Assembly: GCA_037954235.1 (NCBI GenBank)
Contig: JBBMOA010000012.1
Coordinates: forward strand, 3,032,501 to 3,096,500
Direction of reading: 5' to 3'
Length of the DNA stretch: 64,000 nucleotides
Source: Aulostomus chinensis
Taxonomy: Eukaryota; Chordata; Actinopteri; Syngnathiformes; Aulostomidae
Of the stretch, positions 21,932 through 34,421 are shown piece after piece. The position numbers were made by a program, and so were the translations under genes. The stretch's first letter is position 1; every line of letters begins with the position of its first letter. The notes beneath the pieces were generated by a model, which saw only the letters and a program-made list of their open reading frames with translations, was not told the DNA's origin and did not search any database.

Positions 21932-24026
21932 CTTGTGCAGATCAGCGATTATCATAGCGAGAAAACTTTAAAAGGTTCTTTGCCTAGAAGGCAGTGTGTT
22001 GGAAAATTATACTCAGAATAGCACACGCATTCAAGCAAGCACATACGGTTTTTCTGCCTCCTTAAATTCAAATCAGCGCAGCATGCTGCGCTCCTAATGT
22101 AGCAGAGGACCAATCGAGGGCTTTTTCTCGCCATGAATGTCCGTGAAATGATAACCTTGAGGAAGGAGTGTCATCATTTGTTTTGGTTAAATATCACCTG
22201 CTAGCTACAGTGCGGCAGAACCCCCTTTCAGAATGGGCTCAAACTGTTTTGATGCTTTTGGGGAAATGTGATGTGGCAGAGCAGCGAGGGAGGATTGGAT
22301 AAATCCACAGATTCATTCACAGGCTGAGGACGCTTTTGTTTTGCGAGCTGCGACTGCTGCTGTCCTGCCTCCCTCTCAGCCCAAAAGCTGTGAACCTGTC
22401 ATCTCCAATCAGATGGCCGGCTTGACAGCTCAGCTTAAATTACAATCACACACTGACAGCCCCTCTTGCATTGTTCCTCTGCCAGCTAGCATTAGCTTGA
22501 ACATAGCGTAACATGTCTGCTAATTGACCTCGCCAGGCCAAAACACAAAGACATCATGCTACCGTCTGAATGCAGACACTTGCTGTTGCTAACCAGGAGC
22601 AGAACATCCAGTAGCTCCTTGGACATCAGTGGTCCTTAGGACGGATTGTTGTTGCCTCCTGAAGATATAAACTCACATCATGGAAGCCTCCATAACACAA
22701 ACAGCTTCATGACTTCAGCCTAGAACTACATGGTACAACATAGGAAACTGAAACAATTTTACTGACAAGGAAACCAAGAATCAGTCAGAGTCCCTCCTCA
22801 TCCAGATGAAAATCTATCATTGCTGTTGTTTATGATTCATTTTCCATATTTGTATCCAATCCTTGATGTACACAGGCAGCTGTAACTTATCTCAGTGTCA
22901 TTTGATCAACTAAGGAGGTCTGTATCAAAAGTACTGGATCCAAAGTCACGTGCGTCCTGTTACGACTGCAAAAAACATTGAATATTCTCCCCCATGATTT
23001 CCAACTGCATGAACACACAAATCCTCGCCCAGCTGAACGTCCTCAGACAAAAGCCCTCACAATCAGAGAGTCAGCACAGCTCACCACAGACATTTAATCC
23101 TCACAAGACTTTCCAAAGATAATAATTTCAATATCATTTACCTTTTTGCAGTCCTACTAGATGACCAGCTGCCAACAAAGGATGGCCAAATGGAATTGAG
23201 AGATCATAACACTTGATCACTAAGACCAGACCTGATGCTGTCGCGTTATTGGCTAACACATGAGGTCGCGAGGACGATGCGTCACCACTTGTGACGTCAC
23301 ATTTTGCGTAGAACCTGAAAATACATCCCGACTAGATGAACGCTACAGCTATTGCAAGTGTCTGGATCTCCATGGGCAGCAGACTTGATGGGTGCCCCAG
23401 ATAAGGTTGCCCTGCAGCGTTTAGGGGGGGGTCAGAGGTGGCTTAGAATTTAAAATGGAGCCCTGATATCGTGGCTGACAGGCTTGCGAAGCCCTCGAAC
23501 ATGCTTGCTCAGTGCGACTACCGGCTCCCTGCAGAAGCAGGCTTTTGGATTTTCACTTGATTTTGTGCAATGTGCCTCACACTGATGGTACAGGAGGTCA
23601 CCAGGATGTCTCTCAACCTGCCGCTCCCCTGCTCGGACTCAATCACAACCAGGTTCTCTGAGTTCTCAGTAAAGAAGGCAACCGCATCCACAGAGAGAAG
23701 ATAAAGAACAAAATGTGTGAGCAGGCTTGGTGACAAACCGCATTAGCCTGAGCCTGTCAAGGCTAACCGTTAGTGTGTTACACTGATACTTCAGCTGAGG
23801 CACCGTCTGCCTGCTGTGTGTGCGACGACATTCTGACAAGGTTGCCAAGATACTGACACAAAGACATGATTAAGACCTCTCTAATAAACTAGAAATGAAT
23901 GTTACTTGGTAATTAAGGGAAAAAAATATATGATTGGAAGTTAAAGTTTACATCATCTTCGTTTGACCTATTTTATGTTAGGCTTTATTTCTTTTGCAAC
24001 AAAAAGCTGGACTGCGTCGCTGTACC

Positions 24027-24038
24027 AAGATGGCGGCC
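24027..24038 (+). promoter_or_regulatory. Candidate YY1 motif
   Basis: aagatggcggcc matches the YY1 consensus AAGATGGCGGC exactly. Other copies: 32791-32802 and, with one change, 35143-35154. Confidence 0.3.
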
Positions 24039-24210
24039 CTGTTTCCAGCTGTGTGATGAGGTGCAGTAAATGAGATGTTCACGCTACTTCATGTAAGCTA
24101 ACAGAGGCCAGCTTGTCAACCGATCCCATAGCTGTTTTATGTTCCCTGGCTTTCTCCAGCTATCTTTGATTGACTGCTAACATGAGCATCATTTCTTCTG
24201 AGATTGTTAT

Positions 24211-24213
<3 letters not shown>

Positions 24214-24277
<64 letters not shown>
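24214..24277. repeat. (GT)n microsatellite
   Basis: About 64 bp of perfect GT repeats. Confidence 0.98.
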
Positions 24278-24278
<1 letters not shown>

Positions 24279-26357
24279 CCACCAAAGTTTGTAAGACAGA
24301 TCCAAGCATTTTATCAGAATCTCTGTGACCTTCAGCCTCCCGAGTTTAGACGCTCCAAAAATTCTAATCCACTGTTCATTAACTGACTTGCAGATAAATC
24401 TGTTGTCATGGAGCTCTGTGCAAATGTGCATTTCCTACCAGCCTGGACTCCTCAGAGACATTAATAACACACCAATTCCTTACGTCATTTTCGCGCGTTA
24501 TCACAGAAATTTTTTTTTTTTGCTTTCTGCGGTTCAATTTACACCATTAAATCTCCAAGCACTTCTATCGTACAGACAAGGAGGAAGTTTTTATGCTGAA
24601 ATCTCACGTAGGAAAGAAGCCATCTGGTTCCTGAAAGTTTCTCCTGACTAAACGGGGTGTTGTCAGCGAGACGTCGGGATATTTTTAGACGTGTTTCTGG
24701 TGATAAAAATTAGTGTTTCAGCAAGATGTCGGGACTTTTTCGACCACTGTTATCATTGTATGTTTTAATCAGTATAACATTATTGTTTAGAGCAAGAAGT
24801 AAAATATCATCCCGAGGCACAAAGTTTAGAACGTTCACTGAAACATTGTAAAGCCACGCCAAGGTCCTGCCACAGTGGAAATGACACGCGCCTGGTGAGC
24901 GGTCATTCCTGCTTTCAACAGCGATACTTAAAAATGGATATGACTCAAGGCAAAAATCTGATCCTGCGGAAAACCGTCTTAACTCACTCAACCCGTCTGA
25001 AGCAATGTCATCTTACACCAGACTGTCTTGAGCTGGAGTGATGTCGTCCTCCACGTGCTTCATGTTCTCTTTTTATTGTACGTATTATTTTATTATCACT
25101 TAAAGGACCTCTCGGGGTCAAGCAATTATATTTCCACATACGGAATTCTTTCGAACCTCGACCCAGTCAGAGAGCCGTCTGTGCAGTGGAAATCACGGTG
25201 AGATGTAGTCAGCGTTCATTTCCACAACAGAAAGAGTCACAGTAACACAAGGGAGGTAATCTACATTTTCAATATATTTCCTTTTTGACTTTGGGCTTCT
25301 GGAGTGTGGCGATGGGGCAATAACTCGCTCTCATTCAAAAAAGATTAGCCTGCATGTGCATTTACCCTTCAATTCATATCCAGAAAGATTGGATTTCATT
25401 TGTTGGGGATTTCAAGGCGAAGTGTTGCTCAGAGATTGAATATCAAATAACACTCTGGGAGCAAGTCTGACTTATGTGCATCGTTTCCTTGATGTTTATC
25501 TTAAAATAACTGCAGAAATCAAGTAATTGTGAAAAACAACAGAAGTATTTCTCCAAGAGTGTCCCTCTGCAGCTACATGGCGTTGTCACGGAGACCCCAT
25601 TAAAGAAGTACACTGAGCTATGCAATAGAAACCAAAACCAACGTTTTATCAGAGGATGAGAACGAATTCAGCAGAACCAGAAGTGTCTGGTGCCGACACG
25701 ATTCAATCAACCATCAGCAGTCGGGCTGGAGATTCGGAGGGGTTCTGTACTCTTGACACGCTGAATTGTTAAGGGGAAAATATTAAAATAACCCCAATGA
25801 AATTGATAATAAACTTATATCCTTCAGTCTTAAATCAAAAGTACAATTTTATCAGTTGAAGTCTCAGTATCAGAGATCGTCTTCATTCTTGTGCCAATAC
25901 CGACGTGTGAACTTGAACCATATTGAAATGATGGTGCGATGCTTTCCATCTGCCTTTGGCCAAGGCCGTGTAGTGATTTTAATACAATGTTGATAACTCG
26001 GCTACGATCGTCTCTATGAACCTCCATTTTGATTACATTAGTATGTGATTAATTATCCTGCCCTGCCTCACGCTTGCTTTATGCATCTACTACATTTTAT
26101 ACCACGCGTCACTGTTGGACAGAAAACTGATGGCCTTATTTCATTGTTTTCCCCAGAAGTCAACGCCATCTACCAGTCAGCCTTCACGTCTGTCAGTAGT
26201 TACAAATATCTCAGCTATAAAACACATGCATGAGCCTGCATGGAAGTCCAGCCTCGTGTCAAATACGCCCAGTTTGAATCAAGTTTTATTTCCATAAATA
26301 ACACGCAAACCTCATCTAGCTATAAAATACATTTTAAATGATCGTTTCAGCCCCTCA

Positions 26358-26358
<1 letters not shown>

Positions 26359-26401
<43 letters not shown>
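26359..26401. repeat. (AC)n microsatellite
   Basis: About 43 bp of perfect AC repeats. Confidence 0.97.
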
Positions 26402-26403
<2 letters not shown>

Positions 26404-27539
26404 ATGTGAACCAGTAAATCTTTCCATAGGAAGTAGTTGCTTGCTGCTTTATTCATGTTGTTAAAGAACCTTTTAAATGACAAGCTGAGTTATAACAGTT
26501 GACTCTGCAGCTCTTTTTTTAGTATCCATTATTACATTTATGGTCAAATATCCCTAAAAGTCTGCGATATGTATGCCATATTTAAAATTGGTATTAAGAC
26601 TTTCTTCCTGTGTGTAAATTCTAATGTGACAGTAAAAATGTTCTGCTTTTAGCGATAGAGAACTCAAATAGCCCAGGAAGTGACAGCTTCTGCCCACTGC
26701 AACGTCTGCTTATAAAGTAGCGTGGCGGCTGAAAAATGGCACCAATATCAGAGAGTGTTTGAACAAATTCCACATGCAGGATGATGTCACAGCGAGTTTG
26801 TGACTGACCGGTCTGTGTTGGTTTCTATCAATGACAGTAAAGGAAGGAAGGATGAAAACGCCACAGTGAAGCTTTATCGGGAACATGGTGACTGTTACAA
26901 CAAACGAGTGAGTCATGAGTAGAAAAGTTTTTTAAAAAAAAGAAAAGCATAAATATACTAAATTGTGTGGGAATGAAGTGTAACTGCCTGGCCTCTGTTA
27001 GCACAAGGCTGTGTGATTTAGCTGATGCTGCTTTTGATGACGCTGCAGATCCTCATGGAGGTTTAGTGTCTTCACTGTAGGCTGAATCGCTAACGCTCAG
27101 GCTTCAGTTTGCTATCTTTAAACATCTTCATGATTTTTTTTCAATCTACCTGTTGTGTTATTCAATTTTTCTTAAGAGATTTTTAAGCTTTTCTTGTATT
27201 TGATTTTTTTTTACAAGTATTTGATGTCTTTGTTTCCAACGTGTTCAAATTTACAAACAGATTCCTCTCAGTCGTCTTGTTTGAAGCGGTCTCTGGGTTT
27301 CCGTGGTCACTCATGTGAAAACTAAAGGGACAATTTTCTTCTCAAAGGTCGCCAAATTTCTCTGAACTTGGTGCAACATGAGCCGTTACATTTAGGAGCA
27401 GATTCAACACCGGATAAAACTACCTTGAAGGGGACTTTCCTCCGGAGATTTCCTGTCATTCAAAAAATCTCCAGTAAATCTTTACATTTTTGGAGGAGAG
27501 GCTCACCCGTCACTTCACGTAAACCATGTCTGTCCCATT

Positions 27540-27855
27540 CTTGTTACCGTGATATTTCGGGAACGCCGTCAGGGAAATTTGGCTCAAACATCCACGGAGA
27601 CTCAAGGATAAAGTGACATGATTCCAGTGGTCCAAAGGTCAATGTCACCGTCATCCCACATGTGAAGTGAAGGTGACCTTAAATGTCCAGTTGGACTTAA
27701 GGATGAACTGAACGAATTTTAGGAGGGTCAAAGGTCACTGTCGACTCAAATAAATGCAAATTTTCCAGGAACTCCTTCAGGTAAGTGTTGTACAAACATC
27801 TACTCGGATTCTAGGAAGAGCACCAGCAGTTCTGTTGGTCGAAGGTCACTGAGTT
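27540..27855 (-). repeat. Three degenerate tandem units of the gacctttgacc repeat, reverse orientation
   Basis: The core (gga-ct-caaggatnaa...ggtc(c)aaaggtcaatgtcac) appears at about 27594, 27690 and 27802, a spacing near 95-112 bp. Each is preceded by a ggaacgcc/ggaactcc plus tcagg motif. The units are clearly diverged from each other. Confidence 0.55.
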
Positions 27856-28365
27856 ACACTGCTGGTGTTTCTGGTGGTGATGAAGTTCTTGTAAGAGGGA
27901 ATGAGCGTTCATGTTGTCTTCAGTGAGACGATGTTGCAGATATAATGGAGGACTTTAGCATAGCAGAGCAGCAGCTTGGAAGGGACAGCAAGTTACTATG
28001 ATGTTGTGTTAATGAACTTTAGGATTTGTTGTAACAATAGAAACAGACAAATCTGTGCCTGGGAGCAGCTTGACTAGGAGTTTAGCACAGAGACAAAGAG
28101 AAAACTAATAGATATGAACTTTCAAGTCGTTTATTACTCACATCACAAATCCCAGTGATGTTTATGGGAGGAAAAAACAGACTTAGCTTATGTTTTGGAA
28201 AATAATTCCAGACAAATTCACGGTTTCAGCTGCATATCTGCATATAATAAAGCCGTCTGGCCTCTCCCGGTGCGCTCCTAGTTGATCAAGTGTTGAGTCA
28301 ATCCTGAGAAAGCAGCCTTGCTGTGGCTTTGTGTGCAGCGATGCAGCTTCAATGTCCAGGTCCTC

Positions 28366-28393
28366 ATCCTGAGTGATATGCATCACTCAGGAT
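28366..28393. repeat. Perfect 12-bp hairpin with 4-nt loop
   Basis: atcctgagtgat, atgc, atcactcaggat. No poly-T or known element adjoins it. Confidence 0.9.
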
Positions 28394-29392
28394 CAAGTTT
28401 ATCTTATATAGCAGCATTAACTTATTAGGTTGGTAAATCTTATCTCTGTGTCTAGTTAGTTAGTTAGTTTCCCTGCTGTTCAGACTTAATATGTTGATCA
28501 GTGTTCAACCCCTTTGAGGTTATCAAAGGAATCTAGTATCTGCAGCCTTTAGTCCCATCAGTAGAGGGAGCCAGCTTGGACACACTCTCATTAAGGCTCC
28601 AACTATAAAGCTTTTCCTCAACTCCAGTGAGAATACACTCACTAGTATGCACAAGCATGCACAAACATGCCCGCAGGATGCTTATACTCACAGATTGGAC
28701 ATATTGATTTCAGGATTTGTATTAAGCCCCCAACATGTACAGTATAAACCACCTGAAAATGCACAATTTCAATCACAGCAACACGTTTGGGGGTAATTAT
28801 AGTTTGTTGGGTAATTATAGTTTTAGTCTGTGTCACAATCTCGTGGGTGTTTCTCAATGTCAAGGAATGATAGTTGTGTAATGTAGACCCTTTTTGAGCT
28901 CAACCAGGAATGAGGACTGACTGTCTGCATGTATTCATGCCACATGCTGACATCAGAGAAGCTACTGGGCATCAGATCTGACTGCTGGCAGAGGGACTAG
29001 TGGCAAATGCTGCTCTGCAGAAATGCCCCTTCAGTTCTGCCACTTTGATAAGGTCAATGTCACTCCCTTCACTTACTAGAGAGTTGTTTTTCACTGTAAA
29101 ACCTGCAGCCATCAGCAACAGATGGTCAGCTCACACTTTGATGAGAGTCCAAGCCAAAAAGCTGAGTTAAAGTCATAGCGCTACCTCGTGGCTACAGGAA
29201 GTTAGCCGTGAAGCACAGCTGCTAGGGTAACGCCTGCTTTCCACATTGTCCGCGTATACAACGCAGGGCCAATCATTCCTCAGAGAACCTCCCCGATCTC
29301 TGAAACTCTGCAAAACTCCTCCTTACATTTTTTTCCTTGTCTGCAATACAACCCGAATATGTTGAGAAAAAAACACCAATTTTTGCCTCAGG

Positions 29393-29520
29393 GGGCAGCG
29401 TGGCTCAGAGGTAGCATGGCAGTCTGGCAACCAAAGGGTCACTGTTTCGATTCTCACTTCCCCTGGTGACCATGTCCAAGTGTCCTTGAGCAAGAGACTG
29501 AGGCCCTAATTGCTCCTGAT
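29393..29520 (+). mobile_element. tRNA-derived SINE head and body
   Basis: An A-box-like tggctcagaggtag lies at about 29401, and a degenerate B-box-like tgtttcgattctc about 42 nt later. These are followed by catgtccaagtgtccttgag and a ccctaattgctcctga segment. This is the order of the teleost SINE family also seen at 17380-17571. It is not a functional tRNA gene: the rest of the cloverleaf cannot be folded. Confidence 0.65.
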
Positions 29521-29630
29521 GGACTGGCAACCCGTCCAGGGTGAACGCCGCCTTTGCCAAATGTCAGCTGGGATAGGCTCCACCCCCCGACCCTTAATGG
29601 ATAAGTGCTAGCTGAAACAGGCTAACAGGC
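29521..29630 (-). repeat. 'gggataggctccac / ccgtccagggtgaa' fish dispersed repeat
   Basis: ctggcaacccgtccagggtg and agctgggataggctccaccc are reverse-strand landmarks of a widespread teleost repeat. Plus-oriented partial copies occur at 58741-58881 and 54643-54698. It directly abuts the SINE head at 29520. Confidence 0.6.
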
Positions 29631-31082
29631 TACGAGTGAGCTAAATAGATGGGGTTTGCTACTTCTGCAGCTTCTCTGAGGTGCAGGAGGATAACCCTCA
29701 TGTCTGGGTGAGGAAAAACATGGAATTAGCCTCTCATCCACCACCTTTGTTTGGTGTGATAGTTGTGGGGCCATTACATGTGCAAGATAAATCAAATATT
29801 TACTCTCAGATCATTCTGTAAGTCACCAGGTGAACCAGGTGGCATGTCAGGTTATGTTGCGATGCAGTGTAATATCCTCTGTGAGCTGCACACATTGACA
29901 GCAGAAGTTAAGTATCCTTGTGTATAATATTCATATTTTGCTAATGCAAAACAATGTTGCATTAATTTATCTTTTCAAACATTTCCTTGCTCTACTGCTT
30001 GGTCATTTCAAATACTTATAATTCTAACCATCAGAATGTGCAGCTTGAACTGACAGCTGAGCAATGGCGAGTCTGACAGAGGCCGTGTAGCTTCGAGACA
30101 TTCCAGACATGTGCAAGCAGAGAGGAAAGAGACAGAAAGTAGTCTTTGTTTAAACAGATTATTTCAATATTTGCTTCAGTAATAACTGTGAACCTTCCTA
30201 AGCGTGACAGATGACAGATCAATCGACTGTGGTTACTCACCAGATTTGCAGTGGGGGATGTGTTCCCAGGTCATATAGACCACCAGAGTGAGGCGAGACA
30301 CCAGCAATGTTCACTCTCTCTTAGTTCATCGGCCCTCAGAATTCCCTTCAGGTGGATAGCCAGGCCATGCCGATGTCTGAGGAGGAGAGCCACATCAAGT
30401 GAGACTCATACGAGTCTTCGCGTCATCACACGTACACAGAATCTGTGTCCCCTTACACCCTGTTTTATCGAGCAACATAGAGCCTTCAAAATGATGTAGA
30501 ACGAATTAAGAAGGTACACAAATTGAGTATAATTATACTGCTTCCCTCCATGAGAATTCTAATATTTCATTTTCACGCAGAGACCAATGATGAGTCATTG
30601 TACATTCACTGGGTCACTTCCAGTACACCTCAGGTCCATTTAAGACTTCAACGTCGAGACGATTATTGATTTAATTAATCAGTGAACCCCTTAAAATAAA
30701 GTTACCAAGTCGGAGGATTCTGAGTTGCCTTGAACCGCTTGTTTCATTACATCATTTCCCCAACAGCATCGTAGCAAAAGTAGGTTTAGACGGTTCTGGT
30801 GTGAACGTACAAGTTGTAAGAAGGTGTTTCTTCTCCAAAAGTCTTCTAGGTTTTTTCTTCCAGGTCATGTGACCTGTGGCGAGCAGCCTTCTTGCTGAAT
30901 GAGGTGACTGGACGTCGGGCTGACTCACCTGAACACACCACAGTTAAAGACAAACATTAGAAATACTTTAATTTTCATAATATTACAATTATTTATAATG
31001 TTGTCCAGCGTTCCATTGTGTCTAGCATAACCCTGAGCACTAGACACAAACAAACATTTCACACAAACAGACACAAGTCACA

Positions 31083-31123
31083 CTCTCTCTCTCTCTCTCT
31101 CACAGACACACACACACACACAC
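31083..31123. repeat. Compound (CT)n-(AC)n microsatellite
   Basis: A CT run followed, after a short interruption, by an AC run. Confidence 0.95.
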
Positions 31124-32251
31124 TGTCGCACAATTTCCTGTATGACTCTTCTTCACCTGCTCATTCTTGATTGAACCTTTTCAAATGTGTTTTCCTTGGT
31201 TAATAACGGAAGAATAAGCACCACTAAATGTTGCAAAAAGAGAAGTGAAGTGGGCGGTTGTTCATCAGCCCTTCATGTGTTCCAACAGCTGCCCGAGGCG
31301 GCAGGTTACAGTTCACCTTGACATCAAGAAAACTCTCTCCGGTGAAAGGACCATGCTGTTGAATAAAGATAGAAGCCTTCGCTCTAAAAAGTGAAGGAGG
31401 GGTGTTGGACATGTTGTATTTAATCTTATTTTCAGGTAAAGCGATACAAATGCTTTTATTAAGATACTTTTTTTTTTTAATTCATTGAGTTGTATGGCAT
31501 GAACATTTTTTCGTCAGTGTTTTAATTTTTTTGAGTGCACAGATGTGATGGATGTACGTCAAACTCCTTCCTGTCAATGATGTTCCATCTTTGGGAAAGA
31601 TGCCCAAGAATCGTCTGTTCATGAATGGATGCATGAGCGTGATTCAGCCAATGCTTAAGGATGCCAATATTACCTGCATTCAAACAAGTTTATATGATAC
31701 TCACTTTGTACAGAAACAGAAACACATGAAAATATTGTGACTTTTAAAAAAAGCAAAATGTTTCTCAATTTCATAAACATCTGGAAGAGCCAATAAGTCA
31801 TGAATTTCTCCTTGTTTCTAATCATTGATGATGAGCAAAGAGGAAGGGACTTGTTTGTATTGATAACTGTCATATGATGTAAAAAAAAAAAAAGCCAAAA
31901 AAGGTTAAATTCATGTTATATACGTATATATCAAATAAACCAGAGGAACTCATTAACAATGATGTTAATAATGTTTATGCACAGTGAGGGAGAACGGCAT
32001 TAAAGTGTGAAACGAGTGGAGTCTGATGGAGGCTATAACCACGCATAGTTATGATAAACATTCCATGTTTGTTCATTACAGTCACTTACTTTTCTGCCTT
32101 GCAGCAGAAGCGTCTTTTGATCCAATTAATGATGAAACTGGACCCAGTGGTACAACTGGAAAGAGAAAAACAGGCCGCCAGGATTCATTATCACAGGTTA
32201 AGCTGAAGTGTTCAGTTGTGATTTACTCGTGGAAATGTTTCTTGCTTGTGT

Positions 32252-32290
32252 TGTACATCACTTTGGACAAAAGCGTCTGCTAAATGAAAT
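32252..32290 (+). repeat. SINE-tail motif
   Basis: It contains actttggacaaaagcgtctg followed by ctaaatgaa, the conserved 3' tail of teleost tRNA-derived SINEs. The upstream body is too diverged to bound. Confidence 0.6.
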
Positions 32291-32505
32291 TCTTACATCT
32301 TGTTGTTGGAGAAGTTGTTCAGAGACAGCAGCCCCCCGGGGAGAGGAGGAAATCCTGCCAATGGAGACAACTTATTAATATGACTTTCAATGGGTCTTTT
32401 GTTTTGCTTTCCCACTGAGAGGAGCCAGCACATGGCCTCATTGAGCCACACAGCCACACACACACACACACCCACACAAAAACAGGCTTCTCCAGAAGAA
32501 GACTG

Positions 32506-32519
32506 CTGCCCTCTGTTGG
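32506..32519 (+). promoter_or_regulatory. Candidate CTCF core motif
   Basis: ctgccctctgttgg matches 13 of 14 positions of the reverse CTCF core (SYGCCMYCTRSTGG). Confidence 0.35.
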
Positions 32520-32889
32520 TGCCTGATATGAAACACAGCACTCAGTCAGATGAGTCTCATGACTCCTGATGTGAAATTTAGACTGAAAACAGAGAGAAAA
32601 ATAGAGTCCAGGTTGAAAAAAATGCAGGTTCCCCTTTAAGTGCTGCGTCATCAGCAACTGGGCTCATTCCAGCTTTTTTTCTCCCCTCACCCAAGAGGGT
32701 CATCAGTTCTAGCTAATCGGTGGCCTGGAAGAATGACAATCTTCGCCAACAGTATGCAGGAGAAATCACTAAATACTCAACTAAAATACAAAGATGGCGG
32801 CTCCTTAAGTCAAGCTTGGTCTTTGGGGGATGCAGAGTCTCGGTTCTACAGTGTTTCAACAAGCGGAGGTGCAGGACGTCATGTTGAAG

Positions 32890-32903
32890 CTGCCCTCTGC
32901 TGG
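32890..32903 (+). promoter_or_regulatory. Candidate CTCF core motif (perfect)
   Basis: ctgccctctgctgg matches all 14 positions of the reverse CTCF core. It has the same orientation as the site 384 bp to the left. An exact YY1-type motif (aagatggcggct) lies at 32791-32802. Confidence 0.45.
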
Positions 32904-33450
32904 ACTGAAAGAGGGTGTGAGGTGACAGAACAGTATTAAACTGAGTTCACACGACTTCACAATTATTAAACCCAACACGTGAAGAACAATTTCTCAAAAC
33001 TCAGTCAAAGTGATTGACAGCCCGTCTGTAGGTCCCTGGGGATTAAGAACTCTGAGGGTGTTCTGCAGGTTTTAACTGCAGGGACTTTATTATTACACAA
33101 GCATCCAACACATAAAGACAGAGGGGCAGCAGTGACGAGTCGTTGACGCCGGAGCTGAAGCCAGTCCTCACTAGAGATCTGATCTGGCCTCAGCTTCAGC
33201 ACTGCACCGAGGGGCGGATCGTGTTTGTGGGGGTCCCCACAGGAGAAACTCTATTAACATGCAGCATGAAAGTCAATGAAAGGCTCCCAGAGTGCTCCAG
33301 TCCCCTGACAGTATTAATATTTAATGATATCTAAAAAGCCTAATGCTCACTCTCACACACACGCTCTTATGCTCTCATTAAATATCCGCACACACAATAT
33401 CGTCACCTCAGATTAGAGAGGTGACCCCGTCTGCTGAAGGACTTGCCCTA

Positions 33451-33492
33451 CACACACACGCGCGCGCACGCACGCACGCCCACACACACACG
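33451..33492. repeat. Compound (AC)n-(GC)n-(CACG)n repeat
   Basis: cacacacacgcgcgcgcacg followed by more cgcacgcacg and cacacacaca. Alternating purine-pyrimidine throughout, so a possible Z-DNA former. Confidence 0.9.
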
Positions 33493-34372
33493 AGAAAGAC
33501 GAAGGCAGCATTCAAGCTAAAAGAGGATGAAAGACGGTGTGTGTAAATATATTATCATACACATTGAACACACACATAATTAAACATTTCCCAGATTTCA
33601 GAGAAAGATAAATACTGTGCATTAAAAACTCAAATTACCTGAACAATCACACACCACCACTTGGCAGCTCAGGCAGCAGTCAGTGCTTCAATGTGTTTCT
33701 GAGGAGCATGTTATGATAGCCTGTCCTCACCAGGAGGTCCAGCAGAAGGTCAAAACACAAGTGGTGGGAACAACCTACAATCATGGTTCGTGATCAATGC
33801 CACTCAGTGGCCATGGTGAGGAAGTAGCTGAGAAAAATCCTCATGAGCAGGTGGAGGCAGCAGCGGCGACTGCGGTGCTGGAGAGCTGTGACGGAGACTA
33901 TTGAGGGACAATGCTGTTTGAAAAAGTGGAGCATTTTTCCCATCCAGTTGTGGAACGCCATCACCAAAATAAACCCCACATGTTAAATTAATGAGGGATA
34001 TTTGTTTGTTATGTCCTCGTCAGTGATGCATCAGGACACACTGGAGTTTATATGGCTGCAGGTATGTGGTCGAATACGTCCTTGACCACACCAGTAAGTA
34101 CTTGAAACAATAGGCTCACAAATATGTCTCGGGGTCCTTTCCATTTATATGGAGTGATGTGTCTTGTGACACACGCTCCTCGCAGGCAGCCTCAGACAGA
34201 GGGTGAGTACAGCGGCTGCTGTTCCCCTCTCCTGTAGATGGATGCTAAACTTTTGTTTAAAATGAAGCAAAGAAACGACTTCACACCAGCAGCAACACAA
34301 AAACCCCAACACAGATTTACTCTATCACACACCTGCACTCTCTGCAAAACATCTAATGCACCAGTAAGCATG

Positions 34373-34374
<2 letters not shown>

Positions 34375-34419
<45 letters not shown>
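34375..34419. repeat. (AC)n microsatellite
   Basis: About 45 bp of perfect AC repeats. Confidence 0.97.

Positions 34420-34421
<2 letters not shown>

Noticed and set aside
29393..29470. Possible tRNA gene
   Set aside because: A- and B-box-like motifs are present but the B box is degenerate and the cloverleaf does not close. The downstream body is that of a SINE.
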